This document shows positions 33,926 through 45,012 of a stretch of DNA of 60,427 bases, one piece after another. The position numbers and the translations under genes are program-made. Below the pieces are notes generated by a model that saw only the letters and a program-made list of their open reading frames with translations, was not told where the DNA came from and ran no database searches. The stretch comes from Basidiobolus meristosporus CBS 931.73. Lineage: Eukaryota; Basidiobolomycota; Basidiobolomycetes; Basidiobolales; Basidiobolaceae. The stretch spans positions 1-60,427 of the forward strand of contig MCFE01000541.1 of the NCBI GenBank assembly GCA_002104905.1, read 5' to 3'. Each line of letters opens with the position of its first letter. The first letter of the stretch is position 1.

Positions 33926-34935
33926 TTAGGTAATTTGGGACAAGTACTCTTCTGTCATATGGAAGGTGAGTTCCAAGTCTTCTTCAGGCTCATCCTCCAC
34001 ATTACTGTGTTCATGGGACTCAATATGGTTGAAGGTTCTTGTTGGCTGGTGTCCATTTCTTCTATGGGGGCAGTACCTTGAGATGTGTCCTTGCTGGTGG
34101 CAGTTGAAATAAAGTCCTTTCTTCCTGCATTCTTCTGAGGTGGGGTTCTTCTGCATAGCATCTATTTCCATTGGTACTGCTTCTGACTGTCTTCTTTCAT
34201 AATTATTGTAGCCTTTCTGATTAGTCACTGTAGGCTTCCCAACTCCAAACATAGCTGAGTCATAGTCAATGGCAATCTTGATGGCTCCTTCAATAGTCAG
34301 AGGCCTTTGATAATTCACTTCCTTGCAAGTTCTTTCTTTCAGCCCATCAATAAATATTCAACTTGATCCAGGGGGTCCATTCTTTCAATTTGTCCAAGTA
34401 GACATCTGTACTCATCGATGTATTCTTGAACCATTCCTTTCTGTCTTAGTGTCTTTAACTTACTTGTTAGTAGTGTCTGCTGATGTGGAGGTTCAAAAGC
34501 ATCCTGAATTTCCAACACAAACACATCCCTGGTAGAGATTGTAGAGCATCCCATCATAGTGGCTGACCTGATCTTGTTGTGGTACCACTGTAAAGCTGCA
34601 TCTGCCAGGTAAGAAGCTGCATAATGCAACTTGCTTTCTGGAACAATTCCTTTAGCTGTAAAAGCTTCTTCAATCTGAAAGAGCCAAGTTCCCAGGTGTT
34701 CATTGACTCTGCCATGGTAGCATTGACCTTCACACTGAAGTTGCTCTTGACAGGGCTTTGCTGGCTCTGAGCCATGGTAGTCATTCCTTGTTGCTGTTGG
34801 CTGAGGATCTGGAGTAAATGTAGCTGTTGGGCCAGGATTTGCTACATGGGATTCCTCCATTCTTGATTGTCCAACATCTTGAGGGTGTTTTCTTCTTTCT
34901 TCAGGAGGGAGATTTCTGGTTATTGCTGCTAGCAA
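33926..34935 (-). pseudogene. Gypsy3a gag
   Basis: A capsid-like retrotransposon gag region spans 34935-34339 (LGTWLFQIEEAFTAKGIVPE, LADAALQWYHNKIRS, LTSKLKTLRQKGMVQEYIDE). After a break near 34320 it continues to a nucleocapsid knuckle at about 34090. The knuckle reads YFNCHQQGHISRYC, so its first cysteine position is Tyr and RNA binding is probably impaired. An acidic tail (EDEPEEDLELTF) precedes the protease. The segment adjoins the 5' LTR directly; the start codon was not fixed. Confidence 0.82.
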
Positions 34936-35043
34936 TGTTACTAGTCTTGGTATAAGAGTTGTAGAGGATTAGGGAGTTTAGCCTGTATTGTATTTCCTAA
35001 ACTTGAACTGATATTTATTGAGGTTCCAGCAGCTCCTTATATA

Positions 35044-35305
35044 TGTTACAATCTGCCACTTGAATGTTTAAGTTAGATCAGTTTTTAGTTAAATTAACTA
35101 GTTATATGCTTAGCATATCAGTATACCAGTATTATCAATCAAGTCAGTAGAATTAGTCAGCAAATGATCAGCAGATCATTATCAGACAGAAATATATATA
35201 TAGGTAGGATCTTATTGGGTGATGATAATGCACTCAAATGAGTCATCAGCCACAGCCTACATCAGGAAATACAATCAGTCCGCAATTGATCTGGCAAAAT
35301 GTATT
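35044..35305 (+). repeat. Truncated gypsy3 LTR in plus orientation
   Basis: Starts TGTTACAATCTGCC and runs through ttgaatgtttaagttagatcag and gcaaaatgtattt in family order. At 35306 another gypsy3 LTR in the opposite orientation begins. It has itself interrupted the right LTR of gypsy3a at 35043. Confidence 0.7.
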
Positions 35306-35671
35306 TGTTACAAGTCTTGGTATAAGAGTTGTTGAGGAATAGGGAGTTTAGCTAGTATTGTATTCACTAAACTTGACTGATCTTAATTGAGATTCCAGCA
35401 GCTCCTTATATACATTTTGCCAGATCAATAGCTGACTAATTGTATTTCCTAAAGTAGGATGTGGCAGATGACTCATCTGATTGCATTACCATCACCCAAT
35501 AAGTTACTATCAAATATATCTATTTCTGGCTGATAAGGATCTGCTGCTTCATTTGCTGACTAATGCTACTGATTTGATAGATAATACTGATATACTGATA
35601 AGCAAAGCATATAAATGATTATTTGACTAAAAACTGATCTAACTTAAACATTCAAGCGGCAGATCATAACA
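35306..35671 (-). repeat. Complete gypsy3 LTR (366 bp), 3' LTR of gypsy3b
   Basis: TGTTACAAGTC at one end and GATCATAACA at the other. It is followed on the plus strand by ttctcccctgct, the complement of the family polypurine tract. It is the only full-length unbroken copy of this LTR in the window. Confidence 0.85.
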
Positions 35672-36606
35672 TTCTCCCCTGCTAAAGCTGAGAGGGTTCT
35701 CCTGGATCTCTTTTCTTGTAGTACCAATATCTTGATGGTTCAGTATTATCAGCAAATCTTGCAAGTTTGAGTCTGTCCCTATGCATTAAGTCTTCACAGA
35801 TATTGCCTTGTTTGTCCACTAGTAGGTAAGTTGCAAATGGATATTCCCTGATGATCTTGAATGGTCCTGTCCGTTGTGGCTCAAACTTCCTCCAAGTGTT
35901 ATTTCTTAGCAATACAAAGTTCCCAACTGTCAATGCTTCTGGTGCTATAGTCTTATCAAATCTCTGCTTAATCTTTTCTGCACTTTGAGATACTTTGGTC
36001 TGTGCCTCTTGGTTTCAATGTGCACCAAGCAATCCTCTTCTGTCTTGCTGTATAAGAATATATCATCTAGGTAGATTATGACAAACTTGTCTAAGTACTC
36101 CTGGAAGACAGTCTGCATCAGGGTCATGAATGTTGCAGGGGCATTGGTGGGGCCAAGACTCATGAATAAGTACTTGTAATGTCCATATCTGGTCCTGAAT
36201 GCTGTTTTATGGATGTCTTCTGGCTTCACCCTAGTCTGGTTGTATCCTGACATGCGGTCAATCTTGCAGAAAATAGTAGCTCCATTGAGTCGGTCCAAGT
36301 GCTCATCAATCCAAGGTATGGGGTACTTATTCTTCATGGTAACTGAGTTGAGGGCTCAGTAGTCAATGCACATGCTAAGTGCTCCATCCTTCTTTTTCAC
36401 AAAAAGTACTGGTGCTTCCCAATGTGCTCCCCAAGGTGACATGCTGGGTCTGAATGTAGTAGTTCTATTGAGTTGGTCCAAAAGCTCATCAATCCAAGGT
36501 ATGGGGTACTTATTCTTCATGGTAACTGAGTTGAGGGCTCTGTAGTCAATGCCCATTATAAGTGTTCAATCCTTCTTCTGCACAAAAAGTACTGGTGCTC
36601 CCCAAG
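35672..36606 (-). pseudogene. Gypsy3b: internally deleted gypsy3 copy
   Basis: The integrase C-terminus (35682-35945, ending DRLKLARFADNTEPSRYWYY) is joined at about 36012 straight to reverse transcriptase (FVIIYLDDIFLYS, LGPTNAPATFM, CKIDRMSGYNQ, 36060-36300). The rest of integrase and all of RNase H are missing. The reverse transcriptase N-terminal part (IPWIDELLDQLN, VLFVKKKDGAL) then appears a second time at about 36460-36606, a short tandem repeat. The unit ends at an inverted junction with gypsy3c. Confidence 0.8.
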
Positions 36607-39600
36607 GTTACCATGAAGAATAAGTACCCCATACCTTGGATTGATAAGCTTTTGGACCAACTCAATAGAGCCATTATACTCAGCAAGATTGACCTTGGGT
36701 CAAGGTACAACCAGATTAGGGTGAAGCCAAAAGACATCCATAAAACAGCATTCAGGACCAGATATGGACATTACAAGTACTTATTCATGAGTCTAGGTCC
36801 CACCAATGCCCCTGCAACATCCATGACCCTGATGCAGACTGTCTTCCAGGAGTACTTAGACATGTTTGTCATAATCTACCCAGATGATATATTGATATAC
36901 AGCAAGACAGAAGAGGATTGCTTGGTGCACATTGAAAGGGTCTTGAAGAAGCTAAGAGAGAACAAGCTATATGGCAAGCTGCCCAAGTGCAAATTCTTCA
37001 AGGAACATGTTCAGCATCTGGGACACATAGTGACCAGCACAGGAGTAACCTTAGACCCTAAGAAGGTTGAAGTTATCAAGAATCTGAAGCAGCCCCATAG
37101 CATATCAGTGCTCAGATTATTCCTTTGACTGGTTTTCCTATTATTGGAGATTTGTCAAGTCTTTTGCAAGTATTGCAGCCTCTTTAACTATTATCCTCAA
37201 GAAATACAATACCTACAAGTGGGACATAGCTTGCAAGACTGCCTTTAATATGCTCAAGAATGACCTTGCTGAGCTGCCAAGCTTAAGAATACCTGACTTC
37301 AGAAAAGAGTTTACTCTGTGCACAGATGCTTCAGATTATGCAATTGGTGGAGTGTTGAGCCAAGAACACAAGGGAAAGGACTATACAGTTGCCTTTGAAT
37401 CAATGCAGGAGATATTTGCTATAATACATTGCTTGAAGACATGGAGATGCCATATTGAAGGAGTCAAATGCACTGTGAAGACTGATCATGCCTCCCTCAA
37501 GTATATATTGACTCAAAAGGTACTCTCTAGAAAAATGACAAGATGGAGTGAATACATTCAGCAATTTAACTTGCAAATTGTCTACTGCCATAGGAAAAAC
37601 AACACACCTGCTCATGCTTTATCAAGATTAGAACAAGTTGCACAACTCAACTTGGTACCTGAATCAGATTGGCCTAGACTATTACCAAAGTACTTGGAGA
37701 CCAATCTATTGCCAATGAGGTGGATGAAAATATCAAGAAGATAATCCAGGATGAAGCCAGCAAATTTGTAGTACAGGATGAAACACTCTACCAAATTGTT
37801 GATGGAAGCCCTATTGCCTAATGCCCTTATGTTTCTTGCCTGTATTTAATACATATGCTACACAATAGATGTGGACATCTTGGAATTGAAGGAACCTATT
37901 ACCTTGTGAAATCCAGAGCATGGTGACCCAGAATGAAACATGACATTGAAAAGCTAGTGAAAACATGCCCAAATTGTCAAATCAACCAAGGTCAACCACC
38001 AAGAGCTGCTGAACTTTCCCCTTGGAGCCTGTAAGCCATTTAAGAGATAGGGAATAGACTTTATTGGAAGACTAACAACTGCCAGGAAATGCAACCATTT
38101 GATCCTTGTAGCAATTGACCATGCCACCAAATGGCCAGTTGCTAAAGGTGTACCTATAGCCTGTGAACAAGAAGTTGTAAGTTTTATCTACCATGTGATC
38201 CTTATGAAGTTTGGATGCCCTGTAGAGATTCTCTCCAATAGAGGTGCAAACTTTATGGCAAAGATATTGGAAGCTTACCTGGATATGCAGCAGATCAAAC
38301 ACTTGAAAACCTTAGCATATCACCCCAGAACTAATAGGGTCACTGAACAGTTTAATGGATTAGTTGGAAATATGATGACCAAGTATGCAAATGGAGTTGT
38401 CAGTAGATGGGATGAGTATACAGACCAAGCACTCTTTGCATGCAGGCTTGGAAAACACAACACCACCCAACAATTGACATTTTACTTGGTGTATGGATGT
38501 GAACCAAGAATTCCAGGAGATTTCACACACAAGCTTACATGCCCTATTGCTTATTGCACTTATGTTGCTTGCCTGGACTTAATACACAAGGTACACAATC
38601 AGTATGGACATCTTGGATTAAACAAACCTATAGCCTTGCAAAAGCCAGAGCATAGTGGCCCAGAACAAACTAAGATATTGAGAAGATAGTGAGAACATGC
38701 CTAAACTGGCAAATCAACCAAGGCCAACCACACAAAATTGCTGAACTCTTTCCCCTGGAGCCTGTGACGCCATTTGAGAGATGTGAATTGACTTTATTGG
38801 AAGACAGCCAACAACCAGGAGATGCAACAAACAGATCATAGAAGCATTTGACCATGCCACTTAATGGCCAGTGGCTAAAGCTGTACCTATAGCCAGTGAA
38901 CAAGAAGTTGCAAGTTTCATCTACCATGAGATCCTTATGAAGTTTGGATGCCCTGTAGAGAGTGTATTCAATAGAGAAGCAAACTCAATGGCTAAGACAT
39001 TAGAAGCTCATCTGAAAATGCAGCAGATCAAACACCTGATAACCTTGGCATATTTCCATAGGACTAATGGAGTCACTGAGCAGTTCAATGCATGATTTGG
39101 GGAAAAGCTGACCAGGTACATATATAGAGCTGTTGGCAGATTGGATGAGTATATAGATCAAGCCCTCTTTGCATGCAAAATCAGAAAAAACAACACCAAC
39201 CAACAATTGCCATTTTACTCAGTGTATGGATGTGAGCCAAGAATCCCAGGAGATCTCAACCAACTAAAACTTACAAACACTTTACAAAATGAGCTTAGGC
39301 AGCCTGGTAGACACTAGCTACTAATACAAAGATGTCAAGAGGCTCAGGCCAAAATGTTTCAAAGTGCAGAAAAGATGAAGCAGAGATTTAATGATACTAT
39401 ATCACTAGGAGCATTGATAGTAAGGAACTTTGTACTGCTAGAAACAATGCGTGGGAGAAGTTTGAGCCACAATGGATGGAGCCTGTCAAGCTCATCAGAA
39501 AATGTCCATATGCAACTTACCAATTAGTGAACACACAAGGTAATATCTGGCAAGATTTAGTTTATAGAGGCAGGCTCAAGCTTGCAAGACTTGCTGACAA

Positions 39601-39674
39601 TACGGAACCATCAATATATTGGTTTTACAGGAAAATAGATTTAGGAGATCCCTCTCAACTTTAGTAGAGGAGAA
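36607..39674 (+). pseudogene. Gypsy3c: plus-strand gypsy3 pol with duplicated integrase
   Basis: Reverse transcriptase covers 36616-37125 (IPWIDKLLDQLN, LSKIDLGSRYNQ, IIYPDDILIYS, where the usual Tyr-x-Asp-Asp reads Tyr-Pro-Asp-Asp). RNase H covers 37250-37640 (LCTDASDYAIGGVLSQEHKG, DHASLKYILTQ). Integrase runs from about 37810 to 38530, with the zinc site CPNCQINQG and core SNRGANFMAK. At about 38545 the sequence jumps back to the zinc-site region, and a second integrase copy runs to the normal C-terminus at 39664 (RLKLARLADNTEPSIYWFY). agtagaggagaatgg then leads into the 3' LTR. Numerous frameshifts and stops are present. Confidence 0.83.
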
Positions 39675-39975
39675 TGGTATGATATACTGCTTGAATGTTT
39701 AAGTTAGTTCAGTTTTTAGTCAAATCAGTTAGCTTTAAGCTAAGCTTATCAGTATATCAGTATTATCTAGCAAATCAGTAGTATTAGTCTGCGGATGAAT
39801 CAGCAGATTCTTATCAGACACATATAGATGAATCCAGTAGGATCTAACTGGGTAATGATGATGCAATCAAATGAGTCATCAGCCACAGCCTATATCAGGA
39901 AGTAAAATTAGTCTGCATTTCATCTGGAGCAATGCATATGAGGAGCTGCTGGAATCTCTGTAAAAGTCAGTTAAA
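39675..39975 (+). repeat. Gypsy3c 3' LTR, first part
   Basis: Starts tggtatgata after the polypurine tract and follows the gypsy3 LTR to gagctgctggaatctc and gtcagttaaa. There the Harbinger-like element begins. The rest of the LTR is at 44177-44247. Confidence 0.8.
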
Positions 39976-40719
39976 AGAGTTGGCTTATTGTACCGTGCCA
40001 GGATGCGCGGTGTAATCCACAGTTGTAAAGAACAATTGGGCGCAATATTATAGCTACCTGTAGGCAGGATTGTTCCTGGACAGTTTTGCACTATGTGGGA
40101 CAATCTTGCACACTATGGCACAATCTGACACAATGAGGTTGGCACTGATAATTGCACCAACTCCTAATGTTTGCATCATGTGCGCAATTGGATACCGCTA
40201 TTATGGCAGGTAAAATCTGGTATTTGAATTTGTTTCTTTAATATAAATGGAAATAAATGTGTACCACACTATAAACTACACTGATACTTATCTTTTTGGT
40301 TACCATCACTCCAATTGGATGGTATCTCAGTGGTTAATTAGTCCAAAAGTATCCTGAAGCTGGCAGCCCCCAATTGGCTCATTGACCACTAAATAAGCTA
40401 CCTGATTTGCCATCAAATATCCCATTTTGCCCATTGAGCAAGTAAATCCCTGATCCTAGTGATTGGACAAGGTGTCATAGCTAGCATGCAAGTGATTGGG
40501 TAGGTGCAAGACAGATCCAATAGCTGCACTGGTATTACAGATGATGTATGTATATGCAGGGTGTTTATTTATAGGGGTTCTGTCTCAAATGTGAGATGAC
40601 CTTGATATTATTTATATCAAAAATTTCATGATCACTGATTTGCAATGGCTTGATTTAGATTGCAAAAAAAATGGGTTGTCAGGATCATTACAAATAATAG
40701 CAATTTCAGTGCAATTGCA

Positions 40720-42854
40720 TCATCTTCTCCTGGGTTTTTTTCTCACAGGGATTACTACTGAAGCATTTGGTAATGACTCACTTTGCACACCTATACTACT
40801 TCCCGGATGACTATTATCTTGGCTACTTGTGTATTTGTAGTCAATATTTTGCCTCCTAGTTGATGAGTGCAATGCTGCAGCTTGGCCACGCTGAATTGCT
40901 CCAACTGAACCAACTGAACCGGCCTGGAGTGCCACGCACTGATGCATTCTTTTACTTGCCAAGGGCTCTGGTGGTTGAGGCACTTCATGTTGGTCATCAT
41001 CAGTCAGTTCACCAGAAGTAACTTGCTGATGGTTAGGCAAAACGGCACACGCAGGCACGGCTTAACTTGTTGAGATGGCCCTTGGCTGAGTTTGATGTGA
41101 TGCTGCATGTTGACACAACTTGGTCCGCTCCAATGGACTAGTGTCTATATGAGCAGTTTGGCAAGTTCTGGTAGTTTTGCTCTGAAGCACATGCGTTGAC
41201 TCAATGTGGAGTGTTCTGGTGAAGGGTGTTGGTGTTGTGGTAGGGTAAACATACCTCCCACAGACAAGTTTATTCATATAATCATTATGATATATTTATC
41301 CATATTTTATCTTATCAGTATTATCCCATGCTTCTTTTGCCTATATTATCAGTATTATCCCCAAATGATGTTGACCCTGATTAGTTATTAGAATTAATTA
41401 TCCCAGATGTTATTCAGCTTTGTGATTAGTATATGTATTGACATAAGGCAAGTACCCGCGTCAGTACCTGTGACACATGACCTAGATCTGTGTTACCATC
41501 CCCACCATTTCAATACCATATATGGTATTTCTATGTTGCACAGATTTCAGACTACTGATTCCTATTTGGTTGAATGTGCTGTGCCTTTAGAACCTTCAGG
41601 ACATTCTTGGCATATTTTTAGCTCATAGTGATGTCATCAAGAATTCCACTGATACCTAGAATCTTCTAGAACCTGGTCATTAGTAATCACTTGGCAATCA
41701 GGAAAAGTATTTAAGGGAAAGCAATCCCTCATCAATGAATCATCCCTTCTATCAGTAACACTTCTCCCTTATTGTTTAGCAGTTGATCACTGCACCAGCC
41801 TTCAACACTACATCTCAGACCTGCCATTAAGGAGCTTTTTGGGGTAGTGCACATGACACACAGAGGCCTTTGGAGACACTTGGAGCCCCTAGGAAGCTAG
41901 AGAAGCAGGAGCTTTTACCATAGTGACATATTGACCAAGACACCAGCAGTTTAGGCACAGAGGTTATTGCACCCATCAGACACCTCACACACCTTCAGTT
42001 GTGTAGCTTCTCCCAGGAATACCTCTACACCACCATAGCGTAGTCTGGACTGACGTGCGCCGGTGCACTGTGATTGCCAGAGACAGTAAGGAATCCAGCA
42101 AGGTGTGCTGGCGCAATCTGGACAATGTTGCTTGCGGTCTGTATTCTTCCTCCTGAAGCTCACCATCTGAATCCTGGAGGCATTCACTTGCCCTCTGTCT
42201 GATACTTTGGAGCTGTTGCCTGGATGAGTCCTGTGTATATTGCTCTTGGAAGCCACTTTGCTGTACTAATATATCACATAGTACATTAGTCATTTGAGGC
42301 AAAAACTCATTCAAAATCTCTTTGGTTCCCAAAGTTGAGGCACAAACGGATGCGTCCGGCCTGTACTATGCAAATTGCGCGCAAAATTGCTCCCACATGG
42401 CTTCTTCATAAAATCCCCTCACTCTCAGCTCATTTTTGATTTCAATACTTGTCTTGTTATATATCTTCTTACATACATTGGCTGGCATCTTGATGTAGAA
42501 CTCATGCCATAGCTTTCTACTCAAATTCATCCATCTTTATTGATTCTCTGAGGTATCTAGTTCTGCTAGATTAATTGGTAGTGCCCAAGTATCTGTATGA
42601 AGGCTCATCATAGACACTTGGGCCATTCTAAAACATTTAACAAGAACTTGAATGGATCTAACATTAACTTTTCCGGTCTGGACCGTGCTTGTGAGCTGGG
42701 GGATGGGTTTTGTCTTGGTTGTACTAAAGATGAGTTGAGACCTGGTTTGGGGACCATAGCATTGGATTTGGATACTTATACAGCAGTATATTGGCATCAA
42801 CCTGGTCATATATGAAATATGTATGAAAACTAATATGATTGTTGAATATCCCAC
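40720..42854 (-). pseudogene. Harbinger-like accessory gene, copy 1, split by an LTR
   Basis: Minus-strand frames encode MMSLHTDTWALPINLAELDT and then, after a stop, LSRKLWHEFYIKMPA, TSIEIKNELR, STLGTKEILNEFLPQM and QDSSRQQLQSIRQRASECLQ (42630-42040). Beyond the inserted LTR come a Pro/Ser/Gln-rich segment (PPEPLASKRMHQ) and a basic end RKKPRRR (to 40720). The same protein is encoded, uninterrupted by the LTR, at 53066-54220. In Harbinger elements the second gene usually encodes a Myb/SANT-like protein that helps the transposase reach DNA. I see helical and basic segments but cannot confirm a Myb fold. The gene is broken by stops. Confidence 0.65.
41236..42037 (-). mobile_element. Solo LTR, LTR-B family, inside the accessory gene
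   Basis: On the minus strand it runs from tatggtggtgtagagg to taccctaccaca. It matches most of 51575-52643, for example ccatatatggtattg, atgacatcactatgag and tcacaggtactgacgcgggtac. The flanks gtgt (41232-41235) and gcgt (42038-42041) look like a 4-bp target duplication with one change. Removing the LTR restores the order seen in the uninterrupted copy at 53.68 kb. Confidence 0.7.
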
Positions 42855-43066
42855 ATATTATGCTTGATGCATCTTGGATTGCATTGACACTGATAAGATC
42901 ACATCAATTGCAGATTTCCTATTTGATTATAGACCTATGAGTAATGCATCAATAAAAGTACCAAGGCATTGTTTGTGGATGATTTTTGCAACATAATGAT
43001 GGGATACATGGCAATTGATGGAGATTTAAGCATAAAGCATTAAAAATCAGATAAATAACTCAGATT

Positions 43067-43905
43067 GTGCGGAATCAGTTCAAACCGCCTCCATGCAATC
43101 ATCCACCAATTTTAATGACTTACTCATCTGAATGGTCTTTTCTCATCAATCCCATCACTACCACTGGATTTCCTTTTGACACACTAGAGGTGATCTATTC
43201 CAAGTACTGTGGACCATCTACCCCAATCTACTCAAGGAGGTCCCTTGTTAAGCTTCTCTGCTATTACAAGAACTATACCCTACAAGGTTTCATTACACCA
43301 TCCCTGGCAACAAAAGTCCTAGAAGCTTTCAATCCCAGCTGACAGCAATGGAGAACCACCTTGCAGAGTGTATGAATGACTTAGAGCAAGCTTGGAATAC
43401 TAGGTTCAGAAGCTCCAATAGACTTCCATATCCCAGTGTGCTCAGCAACAGGTTCCATATCAGGAGTAGTTTGGGTATCTTCCCGGTGAGGATTAACAGA
43501 CCTTCTAGGGGGCAGAGGCACTTTTATTCTGGCAAGTACAAGGCACACTGTGTGAAGTTTCAGGCACTGTCTGACATTATGGGTAACATCATCTGGTTTA
43601 GTGGGTCATTTGCTGGAAGTAGGCATGACAAAGCACTCTGGGTAGAAAAGCATCCTGAATTCAGTAGAAGGGAGAAATGTATGGCAGACTTAGCCTATAT
43701 AGGAGAGGATTGTCATGGATTAGGATGTATTACAGCTTATAGGAAGCCAATGAATGGTGTGCTTAGCACAGAGCAGAAGCTCTACAATGAGATATTTAAT
43801 CATTTCAGAGTGAGGGTAGAGCACACAATTGGATATCTGAAGAGATTTAGCATATTGGCAGGTAATAGGAATGTCATATATAGGAGAAAACAGCAGTATA
43901 GGTAA
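43067..43905 (+). pseudogene. Harbinger/DDE_4-family transposase
   Basis: Two plus-strand frames (43067-43342 and 43348-43905) meet after a stop. The second carries the catalytic region: HFYSGKYKAHCVKFQAL, FSGSFAGSRHDKALW, CMADLAYIGEDCHG (second Asp) and RVRVEHTIGYLKRFSILAG (Glu). These match the DDE_Tnp_4 pattern (pink-kit 'YSGK...H..K', 'G..HD', 'LGD.GY', 'R..VE...G.LK'). The first catalytic Asp, expected just before INRP, is not identifiable (LGIFPVRINRP), which suggests a small deletion or change. It would cut and reinsert elements with the matching termini. Unlikely to be active as it stands. Confidence 0.85.
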
Positions 43906-44176
43906 AATAGTTAAGATACTTATTAATGCATAGTATGCTCATACAAGAAGAGATCCACTGAGAGAAATGTGTCTGGAGAATTATGAAGAGTAAATAAAGC
44001 AAGGAAAGCACTATTCTGAGCAACATAAGTAAGATTGAGTAAAACTACCAGCAACTGTATCATACCACTGGCATCATGGTAGAAATTATAGTGCTAGATA
44101 GTGCTGTAGGATGCCAGATTGATCCGGCACTATAAACAGGCTGGCACTATGTGGCACTATCAAATGGAACAAGTCT

Positions 44177-44247
44177 AAAGTTTTAGTGAATAAAATACTA
44201 GCTATACTCCCTATTCCCCTACAACTTCTATATTAAGATTTGCAACA
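44177..44247 (+). repeat. Gypsy3c 3' LTR, second part
   Basis: Continues the LTR from 39975 with ttttagtgaataaaatactagct and ends tttgcaaca. CACTA-related sequence follows directly. Confidence 0.75.
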
Positions 44248-45012
44248 ATATATATAAATAGTGTTTGTGCTTGATCAGTACTGAGTGCAATGTGTTATAG
44301 CTTCACAATATATGTTGGACTGCATAAGCTTCTTGAGATGGGTTCTACAGGGACATATCCAGATTGTTAAAACTTTGTTTTTCCCCTATAGCGGTAGATT
44401 CCTGGCAAGTTGGACACATTGTAATGGTGGCATTTTCTGATGTGAGTGCCATGCAACTGTTAACACATGCTGCTATTGGGATGGTCATTAGGTCATATGT
44501 TGCCAGTTGCACAATAATTGCTTATTTGTACCATATGCATGGTATGTAGCTTCCTGGAATACTTTTGGCAGGTAATGGTGGTAAATCCTCAGAGCCCACA
44601 TTACTGATATTGGTAGCAACACACCACTTCTTTATCCAAAGTAATACACCATTCATTAGTAAGTGAACTACTGGGTTAACTAAGCTCATTAAAGAATAAT
44701 TGGCATTTATTCCACCGGTGTTGTCTTATCAAGCACTTTGGATATTGAGATTTTGCTAGGCTCATGCAGGGTGCTGTTGTAAACAGATATGTGCTAACAA
44801 TCCAGGAGTGAGCTATCTGCTTCAGAGCTATCACTCTACAGGGTATATTCTGAAGCATCAAGTGGCCAGCAAACCATTGTTGGTACAGTATTGAATGATG
44901 AATGCTTGATTATGACTTGTGTGGAAAAGCACTATCAATGATCCTTATGATGCTTCATATGCTGTCTGTGTGCTCATTGGCTGAGAGGCTTGCAACAATT
45001 CCATAGCTGTAT
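44248..45012 (-). pseudogene. CACTA-type (Tnp2) N-terminal relic, third copy
   Basis: Nucleotide similarity to 24640-25235 across the zinc-binding-like region (44360-44530) and the upstream segment (44590-44780, accattcattagtaagtgaact). It continues with sequence shared with 46130-46330. Frames are heavily broken. It ends where a fresh copy's central part begins near 45012. Confidence 0.55.

Larger units (their letters stand above)
30546..35043 (-). mobile_element. Gypsy3a: nearly whole Ty3/gypsy element with truncated LTRs
   Basis: The left (3') LTR is cut to about 30546-30738. The internal region 30739-34935 carries gag and pol on the minus strand. The right (5') LTR starts at 34936 (TGTTACTAGTC) and is cut at 35043 by another LTR of the same family in the opposite orientation. 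On the minus strand agcaggggagaa precedes the 3' LTR as a likely polypurine tract. No target duplication can be seen because both LTRs are truncated. Confidence 0.85.
39976..44176. mobile_element. PIF/Harbinger-like DNA transposon inserted in a gypsy3 LTR
   Basis: 4201 bp, bounded by aaa on both sides (39973-39975 and 44177-44179). Outside it the gypsy3 LTR is continuous. The right terminus, read inward, begins AGACTTGTTCC and continues to GATAGTGCC. The left terminus begins AGAGTTGG and agrees only partly. It carries a DDE_4-type transposase gene on the plus strand and a divergent second gene on the minus strand, the two-gene plan known for PIF/Harbinger elements. A solo LTR (41236-42037) lies within the second gene. 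The 3-bp target duplication fits the superfamily, although the usual TWA target is not used here. Confidence 0.85.
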
